DNA of 52,751 nt, taken from Planctomycetota bacterium (GTDB lineage: Bacteria; Planctomycetota; UBA8742; UBA2392). The notes beneath the pieces are model-generated. The model had not been told where the DNA came from. It ran no database searches and saw nothing but the letters and a program-made list of their open reading frames with translations. The DNA is taken from the NCBI GenBank assembly GCA_022071975.1, contig JAJVIO010000055.1, positions 1-52,751 of the forward strand, read 5' to 3'. Made by a program: the position numbers and the translations under genes. Shown here one piece after another: positions 8,190-15,064 of the stretch (positions within the stretch are counted from its first letter, which is position 1; each line of letters starts with the position of its first letter).

Positions 8190-8557
8190 CGAATGCTCAT
8201 CCGAACATCACTCCGCCGGACTGGTTCCTTGAACTCTCGGCCGAGCACCAGAAACCGCTTCGAGATGCCGGAGTGGACGAGCTGTCGTTGCTGGCCGACG
8301 CCAAGAAAATCATCGACTACAATAAGCTGCTTCGCAGCCACGTCATCGGCGAGACCATGCAATGGCCCGATGAACTGCTCGCGATCGGCGGAGACGGCGG
8401 CGGCAACTACTTCGCCATCGACCCCACCGCACCCGGCGGGCAAGTCTTTGTGATCGATCACGAAGAGGAAGAAGTCGTCCCGCTCGCACCCAGCATCGAG
8501 GCCTTCGTCGACTGGCTGATCCAATACATGAGTGAAGAAGCCCTGAGCGACGAATAG
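8186..8557 (+). CDS. SMI1/KNR4 (SUKH)-like immunity protein
   Basis: 123 aa, overlapping the previous stop by the ATGA at 8186-8189. The central LPxE-like segment WPDELLAIGGDGGGNYFAID, followed by VFVIDHEEEEV, a proline and the helix SIEAFVDWLIQYM, matches the SUKH superfamily, which are immunity proteins against nuclease and other polymorphic toxins. Translational coupling to the upstream gene indicates one toxin-immunity operon. Two immunity genes behind one toxin suggest either two-part protection or capture of an extra immunity gene. Confidence 0.75.
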   Translation: MTNAHPNITPPDWFLELSAEHQKPLRDAGVDELSLLADAKKIIDYNKLLRSHVIGETMQWPDELLAIGGDGGGNYFAIDPTAPGGQVFVIDHEEEEVVPLAPSIEAFVDWLIQYMSEEALSDE

Positions 8558-8573
8558 CCCGAATACGAACTAA

Positions 8574-9601
8574 AAAGGGGTCAGGCTTGCTCCGTTGAAA
8601 ACAGCTAAAGATCCTGCTCTTTGACTTCCGATTCATTGCGCATGGAGGTTATCCCATGCGCTCTCTGACCAAGTCGCCGCTGGCATTTGTTCGTGTTGCC
8701 TTTGAGGCCGGTGAAGCTGCCCTGCCGCCCTACTCGTGCCCCAAGAGCCCGCACAAGTATACCCAGGCCCAGCTCTTCGCCATCCTTGCCCTGAAAGAGT
8801 TCCTTCAGCTCGACTACCGAGGCGTGATCGCCCACCTGGCCGACTGGCGCGAGGCCCGCGAAGCCATCGGGCTCAAGAAGCTGCCCAACTTCTCCACCCT
8901 CAAGTACGCCCAGGACCGGCTGCAGGAAAAAGGGGCTTCGCAGCGCTGCTGGGCAGCACTCTCGATCTCGCTCGCAAGCGCGGACTGATCGGCGAGAAGG
9001 TCAAGCTGGCCGCCATCGACGCCACCGGCTACGAAGCCGGGCACACCAGCGTCTACTTCGGCCGTCGCACTGGTCAGGTCAAACGCACCTTCCCCAAGCT
9101 CAGCGTGCTGTGCGACACCCAGAGCTACCTGGTGCTCGCGGCCGAGGCGGGCATTGGGCCATGGCCGGACGATCCATTCTTCGAGCCGCTGGTGCGGCGG
9201 AGCTTCGGGCGCATCGGCATCGACACGCTGCTGGCCGACGCGGGCTACGACAGCGAGCGGGCGCACGTGCTGGTGCGGGAAGAGATGGGCGGCAGGAGCG
9301 TCATCCCGCCATGGCGGGGCCGCCCCACGCGCATGGGTCCCAAGAGCCACTGGCGAAGACGGATGGCGAATCGGTTTCCAAAGAAGCAGTACGGGCAGCG
9401 CTGGCAGGTGGAGTCGTTGTTCAGCCAGGACAAGCGCCGGTTCGGGAGCCAGTTGTCCGCCAGCAGCGTGTACGGCCAGTTCGGAGAGCTGTGCCTGCGG
9501 GTGCTCGCCCAGAACATCGCCCTGCTTTTACGTCGATAGATTCAACCAGCCCCAAACCCGCTTGAAATGTATGCTTTCAACGGAGCAAGCCTGACCCCTT
9601 T
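8574..9601 (+). mobile_element. Insertion sequence with 27-bp perfect terminal inverted repeats
   Basis: The left end (8574-8600) and right end (9575-9601) are exact reverse complements over 27 bp, beginning AAAGGGGTCAGGCTTGCTCC. The interior is filled by one transposase in two frames. The outer flanks (CTAA before, TTAG after) extend the symmetry, so a target duplication cannot be fixed; a TA duplication is possible. The element separates intact toxin-immunity genes on the left from a truncated toxin on the right. Confidence 0.9.
8656..9539 (+). CDS. DDE transposase in two frames (IS4/IS5-like), joined by -1 shift
   Basis: Frame 1 (8656-8988, 110 aa) gives the N-terminal helical part. The catalytic part continues in the -1 frame to 9539. 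The crossover is at the A5G4 run 8927-8935, a slippery sequence, after which the -1 frame reads KRGFAALLGSTLDLARK. Catalytic signatures are AAIDATGYEA (first Asp), LLADAGYDSERAH (second Asp) and YGQRWQVESLFSQDKRRFG, an exact Y(2)R(3)E(6)K motif of the IS4 group with the Glu. Programmed frameshifting is used by several IS families, so the element may be active; a simple inactivating indel is the alternative. It would catalyse transposition through the flanking repeats. Confidence 0.87.
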
Positions 9602-9603
9602 AG

Positions 9604-9771
9604 CGTTCTAAAGATCGTGGATCCAAACCGGCAATCGTAACCACCACTAAGAAAGAACTTGAAAAGCGGGGAATCATAACTGAATCCGGTGTTGGTAAGA
9701 CTGATGCAGGAGAAGTGAGGATTCCGGCCGGAGAGTTTCCTAAGGCCGGTCCCGGAACATTCAAAAGGTAA
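9604..9771 (+). pseudogene. C-terminal stump of a second toxin-like gene cut by the IS
   Basis: Immediately right of the IS, an open frame without a start reads into TTTKKELEKRGIITESGVGK and EVRIPAGEFPKAGPGTFKR, stopping at TAA 9769-9771. Five bases later the next gene starts, the toxin-immunity spacing seen to the left. The compact Gly/Pro-rich end resembles toxin tips, but I recognise no family. The N-terminus was lost to the IS insertion or a linked deletion. Confidence 0.5.
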
Positions 9772-9775
9772 CGTC

Positions 9776-10201
9776 ATGGCCAAGAGTAAAAGCTCTCGCT
9801 TCAATTGGGCATTCAAGAACTTCGACAGCTTGGAGGACATTGATACAGTTTCTGACGCTTTGTTAAGAGTGTTTCCCAAGGCAACACTGATTTCAGACAA
9901 GTTTCTACTTGAGCGGGCTCATAGAGTCGCGGAGAAGGTCAAGTCCATGGGTTACACTAAGCCGGAGGAGCACGCTGTTGTGAAGTCGGATCGCGACATG
10001 GCCAGTCGCATCGGTCCGGGTTCGCTTTGGACAGTCTCTGAATCTGGTGTGATGCTACAGGTAGTGATCACAAAGCGGTCCTTGGACGTCCTCGCCGAAG
10101 TGCCCTATTCAGAAGAGGCTGCTAGGATTTATGGTGCGCGATTGGTCACATTATTGGAATCGTTACCGTCCGGCGTGATGGGCGGGAGCGCTGCACCGTA
10201 A
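9776..10201 (+). CDS. Small cytoplasmic protein, probable immunity gene of the cut toxin
   Basis: 141 aa from ATG 9776, with AAAAGGT six to seven bases upstream. It is soluble and charged (RFNWAFKNFDSLEDIDTVSDALLRVFPKA), with no signal peptide or known motif. It starts five bases after the stop of the toxin stump and its base composition is lower in GC than the backbone. This is the usual placement of an orphan immunity gene kept after toxin loss. The assignment rests on context alone. Confidence 0.55.
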   Translation: MAKSKSSRFNWAFKNFDSLEDIDTVSDALLRVFPKATLISDKFLLERAHRVAEKVKSMGYTKPEEHAVVKSDRDMASRIGPGSLWTVSESGVMLQVVITKRSLDVLAEVPYSEEAARIYGARLVTLLESLPSGVMGGSAAP

Positions 10202-10287
10202 CGGCAGTTGACGATTCAACAGACTGCGCAGGGTCTATTTCTTTGACAACCAGAGCAGCACCGAGTTCACCGTCGGGCGGTACAGCT

Positions 10288-10698
10288 GAACTAAAAAGGG
10301 GTCAGGCTCTTTATTCTTGTGCTTTTGCGGATCAGTAGGACGTCGGGCTCTGTTTTACGTGGCGTTGGCGCGCCCCGTAAAATGGTTCCGGACCCCGGGG
10401 AGCGCCGGATCGGTAATGGTGCCAGACCCGGAACTGTGCCCGTGGGGCGGGCTTCCAGCCCAATTCTGTGGGGGTCAGGGTTGGCCGCTGCACGAACTAA
10501 AAAGGGGTCAGGCTCTTTATTCTTGTGCTTTTGCGGATCAGTAGGACGTCGGGCTCTGTTTTACGTGGCGTTGGCGCGCCCCGTAAAATGGTTCCGGACC
10601 CCGGGGAGCGCCGGATCGGAAATGGTGCCAGACCCGGAACTGTGCCCGTGGGGCGGGCTTCCAGCCCAATTCTGTGGGGGTCAGGGTTGGCCGCTGCA
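10288..10698. repeat. Tandem duplication, two copies of a 206-bp unit
   Basis: 10288-10492 is repeated at 10494-10698 with a period of 206 bp and a single difference seen (GGTAATGG versus GGAAATGG). Each copy opens with ACTAAAAAGGGGTCAGGCT, which also forms the left boundary of the IS at 8569-8587. No gene is supported inside; the frames open in both copies are compositional. The high identity suggests a recent duplication. Confidence 0.92.
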
Positions 10699-11090
10699 GG
10701 GTCTTGCCTGCGGAGCAGGCCCACAACTGTTAGCCCCCAGCGTAAGCTGGGGGTGATCGGAACTCCAAGAAATCGAGCCGCGGAGCGGCGACACAACGGC
10801 GGCTTGCCGCCGATCGGTTTGCGCAGCAAACGAACCTGCGAAACGCATGCGTTTCGCAGGAATCGCGGCCGGGGCCGCGCGTGTGTCGGCGCTCCGCGCC
10901 TTTGATCGTTCTTCCGCCGATCACCCCCACCGAACGCCGGGGGCGTTCGGTGGGGGCTTCCACTGTGACGGCGCTCCGCGCCAATAAGCGAAAACGGCGG
11001 GGGACACGCGGCGGCGTGTCCCTACATGGCCGCGGGGACACGCGGCGGCGTGTCCCTACGGCGCCTTGCAAAATACCTTGATCCACACGG
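10699..11090. repeat. Dense palindromic repeat cluster
   Basis: Successive hairpins fill this non-coding stretch: GCCCCCAGC/GCTGGGGG (about 10732), CGCGGAGCGGCG, GGCGGCTTGCCGCC (about 10798), TGCGAAACGCATGCGTTTCGCA (about 10837), GAACGCCGGGGGCGTTC (about 10932), and a 26-bp hairpin unit GGGGACACGCGGC..GTGTCCCTAC present twice as a direct repeat (11000-11025 and 11034-11059). It looks like a hotspot where REP-like elements accumulate. Confidence 0.8.
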
Positions 11091-11148
11091 GGTCTTGGCC
11101 TGATCTGAACACTCGCGCGCTATCTTGCTTACACACTCAGTGCGCGGG

Positions 11149-12009
11149 ATGATGTTGGACGAGCCTGACAAACCTCAGAAACTTCAATTCCGCACGGTCT
11201 GGATTTCCGACCTGCACCTGGGCTCGCGCTTCTGCCGGGCTGAGCGCCTGCTGCAGTTCCTGAAGTCGATCCAGTGCGACTACCTCTACCTGGTCGGCGA
11301 CATCATCGACATCTGGGCCCTCAAGCGCAAATGGCACTGGCCCAAGCTCCACAGCGACGTGGTCCGGCGCATCCTGAAATCCGACCACAAGGGCACGCGC
11401 GTCGTGTTCGTGCCCGGCAACCACGACGAGCTGTTCCGCGGCTACAACCGCTTGGTGTTCGGCGGCGTCGAGATCAACAACGAACCCATCCACGAAACGG
11501 CCGACGGGCGCAAGGCCGTGATCCTGCACGGCGACATCTTCGACGCCGTGGTGGCCAACCACCGGCTGATCACCTTCATTGGCGACTGGCTGTACGACGT
11601 GCTGCTGCGCGTGAACATCTGGTTCAACGCCCTGCGGCGCTGGTGCGGCTTCGGCCACTGGTCACTCAGCAGCTACATCAAGCACCGCGTCAAGAAGGTC
11701 ATCAGCTTCATCGGCAGCTACGAAGAGGCCGTGGTGCGCTACGCCCACCAGAAGCAGGTCGACATGGTGGTCTGCGGCCACATTCATCACCCCGAAGTGC
11801 GCGAGATGGGCGACGTGCTGTACTGCAACTGCGGCGACTGGGTCGAGAACTGCAGCGCGATCGTTGAGCACCACGACGGCCGTATCGAGATGCTGCGCTT
11901 CGGCTTCGAAGGCGAGCTGGACAGCGAGGGCACCGAGAAGGTAACCGAGCCCGAGTCATCCCGCCGCCGCGCAGCCCGCGAGCCGGAGGAAGCTGTGGCA
12001 GCGCGATGA
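11149..12009 (+). CDS. LpxH-like calcineurin-type metallophosphoesterase
   Basis: 286 aa. The metallophosphoesterase motifs occur in order: SDLHLGS, VGDIID, PGNHD, ILHGDIFD and CGHIHHP, which bind two metals. The HGD..DxxV..H and HxxxGDWLYD segments match the UDP-2,3-diacylglucosamine hydrolase-like branch (LpxH/YbbF). The protein is longer than LpxH, with a central basic hydrophobic region (WFNALRRWCGFGHWS) that may contact membranes and a charged C-terminal tail. Lipid A synthesis is one possible role, but many relatives act on other phosphoesters. I prefer ATG 11149 to the TTG 11125; ATG 11152 is equally possible. Confidence 0.85.
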   Translation: MMLDEPDKPQKLQFRTVWISDLHLGSRFCRAERLLQFLKSIQCDYLYLVGDIIDIWALKRKWHWPKLHSDVVRRILKSDHKGTRVVFVPGNHDELFRGYNRLVFGGVEINNEPIHETADGRKAVILHGDIFDAVVANHRLITFIGDWLYDVLLRVNIWFNALRRWCGFGHWSLSSYIKHRVKKVISFIGSYEEAVVRYAHQKQVDMVVCGHIHHPEVREMGDVLYCNCGDWVENCSAIVEHHDGRIEMLRFGFEGELDSEGTEKVTEPESSRRRAAREPEEAVAAR

Positions 12010-12061
12010 ACCGCTTGTGTGCCCGTGCATTCCGCCCCGATCCGGATATACCGGTACGGGC

Positions 12062-12937
12062 ATGGCGAGACGCGGCCAACCGGCGGGGCAGCAATCCAGA
12101 CGTTACTTCGACCCGGAGTTCGCGGCCGGGCTGCTTTTACGCCGCTGGCAGGCGCCGCGGCCGGGCTTGTTCAGCGCGCGCAACGCCTGGAACCTGATGC
12201 TGGCCTCGTACGTCGCCTACGCGTTCCGTGACACCGCCACCCGCGAGCTGAAGCGCCTGGGGCTGCTGGGCCCGCGCGGCGGCCTGGTCTGGAGCGAGCG
12301 CAAGAACGATGCCGCCTTCGTGGTCAGCAACGGGCGCCACGCTGTGATTGCCGCCCGCGGCTCCGACGAGCTGCGCGACTGGCTCGACAACCTGAACGTC
12401 GGCCTCGACGAAGACGCCATGGGCATGGTGCACGGAGGCACGCGCGAGGCGCTGGCCCGCGTGTGGGACGAACTCGCCGGCCCCGGGCTTGAGCTCGCGC
12501 GCAAGGCCCGGCACCTGTGGCTGACCGGCCACAGCCGCGGCGCGCTGATGGCCACGGTAATGGCCGCGCGCCTCGCCCGGCGCGGCGTGCGCATCGACGG
12601 GCTGTACACCTTCGGCTCGCCGCGCATCGGCGACGCCGATTTCTGCAGCCACCTGCACGCCGCACTGGACGGCCGTATCCACAGGGTAAAGACCAGCGGC
12701 GACTGGATGGCGGAGATGCCGCCGAATCCCCCGTACGCGCACGAACACGCGGGGCGGTTGTGCGAGCTTGCAAACGGCCGCGACGTCCCCGACACGGGCA
12801 CGCCAAGCCAGCGGGAAAGCCGTCTGCGCCAGCTGCTGCAGGAGTCGTACAGCCGGCTGCGCGAAGGCATCCTCAGCCGGCACATGCCGCGCAGCTACGT
12901 CGAGGGGCTTGAAACGCTGATCCGGCGCGGGCGTTGA
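12062..12937 (+). CDS. Class-3 lipase-like hydrolase
   Basis: 291 aa, no signal peptide. HAVIAARGSDELRDWLDNL is the lipase_3 oxyanion-strand region (usual form RGT.s..DW..N), LTGHSRGALMA holds the nucleophile serine, and LYTFGSPRIGDADF is the classic post-nucleophile segment. RVKTSGDWMAEMPPNPP is consistent with the acid region (usual form R....D.V...PP), and YAHEHAGRL supplies the histidine. All signatures of a fungal-lipase-type (class 3) esterase are present. It follows the phosphoesterase after 52 bp on the same strand, so the two may be co-transcribed for lipid handling. Start at ATG 12062 avoids an unconserved extension. Confidence 0.87.
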   Translation: MARRGQPAGQQSRRYFDPEFAAGLLLRRWQAPRPGLFSARNAWNLMLASYVAYAFRDTATRELKRLGLLGPRGGLVWSERKNDAAFVVSNGRHAVIAARGSDELRDWLDNLNVGLDEDAMGMVHGGTREALARVWDELAGPGLELARKARHLWLTGHSRGALMATVMAARLARRGVRIDGLYTFGSPRIGDADFCSHLHAALDGRIHRVKTSGDWMAEMPPNPPYAHEHAGRLCELANGRDVPDTGTPSQRESRLRQLLQESYSRLREGILSRHMPRSYVEGLETLIRRGR

Positions 12938-12963
12938 AGGGCCCACCGGCCCCGGCGCGGCGT

Positions 12964-13863
12964 TCAGGCGCTTTTTACAGGCGGGTGGACGGCGCTGGTC
13001 GGCTTCATCACCACGATGCGGCTCTTGCCGGTGCGCTTGGCGCGGTACATGGTGTCGTCGGCGCTGCGCACGATCTCGCGCGCGTCCTGGGGCGGGGTGT
13101 CGTACCAGACCACGCCGGCCGAGGCTCCCAGCTCACAGCCCGGGTAGATTTCGCCGATGTCACGCACGGCATCGAGGATGCGCTGGGCGATGGCCTTGGC
13201 CTCGCGATCGTCGGTCTGCCACAGCAGCGCCGCGAACTCGTCGCCGCCGATGCGCGCGGGCACGTCGCCGCCGCGCAGGTAGCGGCGCAGGATCACGCCC
13301 ACGCGGGTCAGCACGTCGTCGCCGGCCTCGTGGCCGTAAAGGTCGTTGACGCGCTTGAAGTTGTCGAGGTCGAGGTACATCAGGCAAAGCGGCTTGCGCA
13401 GGCGGCGGCAGCGGGCGATCTCGGGCTCAAGCCGTTCCCGGAACTCTCGCAGGTTCGGCAGCTCGGTAAGCGCGTCGGTATGGGAGGCCTGGGACTCGCG
13501 CTCGAGCAATTCGCGGATGCGGGCGGCGGCCCGCAGTGACTCGTCGCGCTGGCGCCGCAGCGCTTGGATCACCAGGCCGACGAACACCAGCAGCGTGAAT
13601 GTGGTTGCGTCGTGCCACACCAGCGGGAATCCGTCCAGGCTGGTGAACTGCGGGTGGTCGGCAACCGCGTAGGCCGCGGCACAGGCCAGGCTGATCATTA
13701 CCGTCGCCCAGGTGCCCGCGAACCACGCCACGAACACGACGGGCAGCAGATAGAACAGCACGCTGCGGTAGTGGTTCTCGGTCGAGAAATCGAGAAAGCC
13801 CACGGCCGCCACGGCGAGGGACGCAAAGGCGATTGTTGCGCAACGGTTTCGCAAGGGCTGCAT
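12964..13863 (-). CDS. Membrane diguanylate cyclase (GGDEF)
   Basis: 299 aa. Three hydrophobic segments in the first 110 residues form a small membrane sensor, followed by a short coiled linker (QRDESLRAAARIRELLERESQ) and a full GGDEF domain beginning DALTELPNLREF. The active-site loop is RIGGDEF. The inhibitory I-site RGGD lies five residues ahead of it, so product feedback by c-di-GMP is expected. It makes c-di-GMP from two GTP. The start is uncertain: ATG 13863 or ATG 13881, neither with a strong ribosome site. No EAL domain is attached. Confidence 0.93.
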   Translation of the reverse strand: MQPLRNRCATIAFASLAVAAVGFLDFSTENHYRSVLFYLLPVVFVAWFAGTWATVMISLACAAAYAVADHPQFTSLDGFPLVWHDATTFTLLVFVGLVIQALRRQRDESLRAAARIRELLERESQASHTDALTELPNLREFRERLEPEIARCRRLRKPLCLMYLDLDNFKRVNDLYGHEAGDDVLTRVGVILRRYLRGGDVPARIGGDEFAALLWQTDDREAKAIAQRILDAVRDIGEIYPGCELGASAGVVWYDTPPQDAREIVRSADDTMYRAKRTGKSRIVVMKPTSAVHPPVKSA

Positions 13864-13972
13864 GTGCAAAAAGTAACACATGGGCAGCCCGCTCGAAAAT
13901 GCGGCGGGACTGTCACTTTAAAATCTCTGCACCGACTGACGAACAGCCTCACGCGCTTGTTGCGCGCCACTG

Positions 13973-14410
13973 TCAGGATTTATCGGCGTTGGTCTTCAGC
14001 AGGTCGCGGATTTCGGTCAGCAGTTCCTGGTCCTTGGTGGGCTTGGCGGGCGCTGCCTCCTGCTTCTTCTTCAGCTTGTTGATCGCCTTGACCACCATGA
14101 ACAGCGCGAACGCCACGATCGTGAAGCTGATCAGCGCGTTGACGAACAGGCCGAAATTCAGCGTGATGGCGCCGGCATCCTGCGCGGCCTTCAGGCTGGC
14201 ATAGGGGCCTGCCACTTTGCCGTCCTTCAGGATCAGGTAGATGTTGCTGAAGTCCACGTTGCCGAGCGCCCAGCCGATCGGCGGCGTGATGATGTCTTTC
14301 ACCAGCGACTGCACGATGGCCGTGAACGCGGCGCCGATCACGATGCCGACGGCCATGTCCACCACGTTGCCCTTCACTGCGAAATCGCGGAATTCTTTGA
14401 AGATCCCCAT
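13973..14410 (-). CDS. mscL: Large-conductance mechanosensitive channel
   Basis: 145 aa. The N-terminal amphipathic helix FKEFRDFAVKGNVVDMAVGI runs into TM1 with the glycine/alanine-rich gate GIVIGAAFTAIVQSLVKD, the periplasmic loop follows, then TM2 (ALISFTIVAFALFMVVKAIN) and the C-terminal charged bundle KTKDQELLTEIRDLL-like helix. Length and order are standard for MscL, a homopentameric channel that releases solutes on hypo-osmotic shock. It is a single gene in an interval between the GGDEF gene and the divergently oriented peroxiredoxin gene. Confidence 0.96.
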   Translation of the reverse strand: MGIFKEFRDFAVKGNVVDMAVGIVIGAAFTAIVQSLVKDIITPPIGWALGNVDFSNIYLILKDGKVAGPYASLKAAQDAGAITLNFGLFVNALISFTIVAFALFMVVKAINKLKKKQEAAPAKPTKDQELLTEIRDLLKTNADKS

Positions 14411-14536
14411 ATAGTGCGCTCCTGTTCCGGAATGGCCACCTTAACGAGGCCATTGGACATTCGTTTCCTGTAAAATGAAATCGGATCGAGCGAAGTCGCG
14501 TTGCAAACTGTAACAGCACTCAGGAGCGCATCACCC

Positions 14537-15007
14537 ATGGTCTGGATCCCCGGCTTCGGCAGGTATTCGCCCCGCATGGGCAACCGCGTCGGCGACCCGG
14601 CACCCGACTTCACGCTGGCCGACCATGAAGGCCGCAGCGTGCACCTGGCCGACGAGCTGGGGCAGCGCCCAGTGGTGCTGGTGTTCTACCCCATGGCCGG
14701 CTCGCCGGTGTGCACGCGCCAGATGTGCAGCCTGCGCGACGGCTGGCCCGAGCTTATGTCCCGCGCCAAAGTTTTCGGCGTCAGCTACGACAGCGTGAAA
14801 AACCTGCAGCACTTCAAAGAGCAGGAGCATCTGCCCTTTCCGCTGCTCAGCGACCCGGACAAAGTCGTGGCGAAACTCTACGGAGTAGACGGCACCTTTG
14901 CCGCCGCGCGGGTCACTTTCGTGATCGGCGTGGACGGCCGTATCCAGGCCGTGATCGACAACGTCAAGGCCGCCGACCACGCGAAGCAGGTGCTGGAAGC
15001 GCTGTAA
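14537..15007 (+). CDS. Peroxiredoxin, BCP/AhpC-TSA type
   Basis: 156 aa. The thioredoxin fold starts GNRVGDPAPDFTLADHEG, and VVLVFYPMAGSPVCTRQMCSLRD carries the peroxidatic Cys in P(x)xCT context with a second Cys five residues later, as in the atypical 2-Cys BCP/PrxQ subfamily. GVSYDSVKNLQHFKEQEHLPFPLLSDPD and the C-terminal strand-helix complete the domain. It reduces H2O2 and organic peroxides using thioredoxin. ATG 14537 is preceded by AGGAG at a slightly long spacing; ATG 14576 is a shorter option. Transcribed away from mscL. Confidence 0.93.
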   Translation: MVWIPGFGRYSPRMGNRVGDPAPDFTLADHEGRSVHLADELGQRPVVLVFYPMAGSPVCTRQMCSLRDGWPELMSRAKVFGVSYDSVKNLQHFKEQEHLPFPLLSDPDKVVAKLYGVDGTFAAARVTFVIGVDGRIQAVIDNVKAADHAKQVLEAL

Positions 15008-15015
15008 AAATGGCA

Positions 15016-15047
15016 ACGGGGGCAGCCACCAAGGTGACTGCCCCCGT
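15016..15047. terminator. Hairpin between convergent peroxiredoxin and TIG-protein genes
   Basis: ACGGGGGCAG pairs with CTGCCCCCGT, with an inner CACC/GGTG. It ends both convergent genes. The minus-strand side runs into TGCCATTTTTAC. The core is nearly identical to the hairpin at 18790-18819. Confidence 0.65.
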
Positions 15048-15064
15048 ACTTTGTTGCGCACTCG

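Noticed and set aside
10215-10289. Possible protein remnant (RLRRVYFFDNQSSTEFTVGRYS before TGA)
   Set aside because: Suggestive of a C-terminal fragment of a degraded gene, but too short to assign and preceded by in-frame stops.
10319-10905. Two overlapping ORFs of 126-145 aa in the tandem repeat
   Set aside because: They are frames open through the two copies of a GC-rich repeat, lack a ribosome site and contain low-complexity residues; the same reading is duplicated by the repeat itself.
6851-11100. CRISPR array in the repeat-rich stretches
   Set aside because: The repeats are palindromes of variable length and spacing with no unique spacers of constant size, and no cas genes are near.
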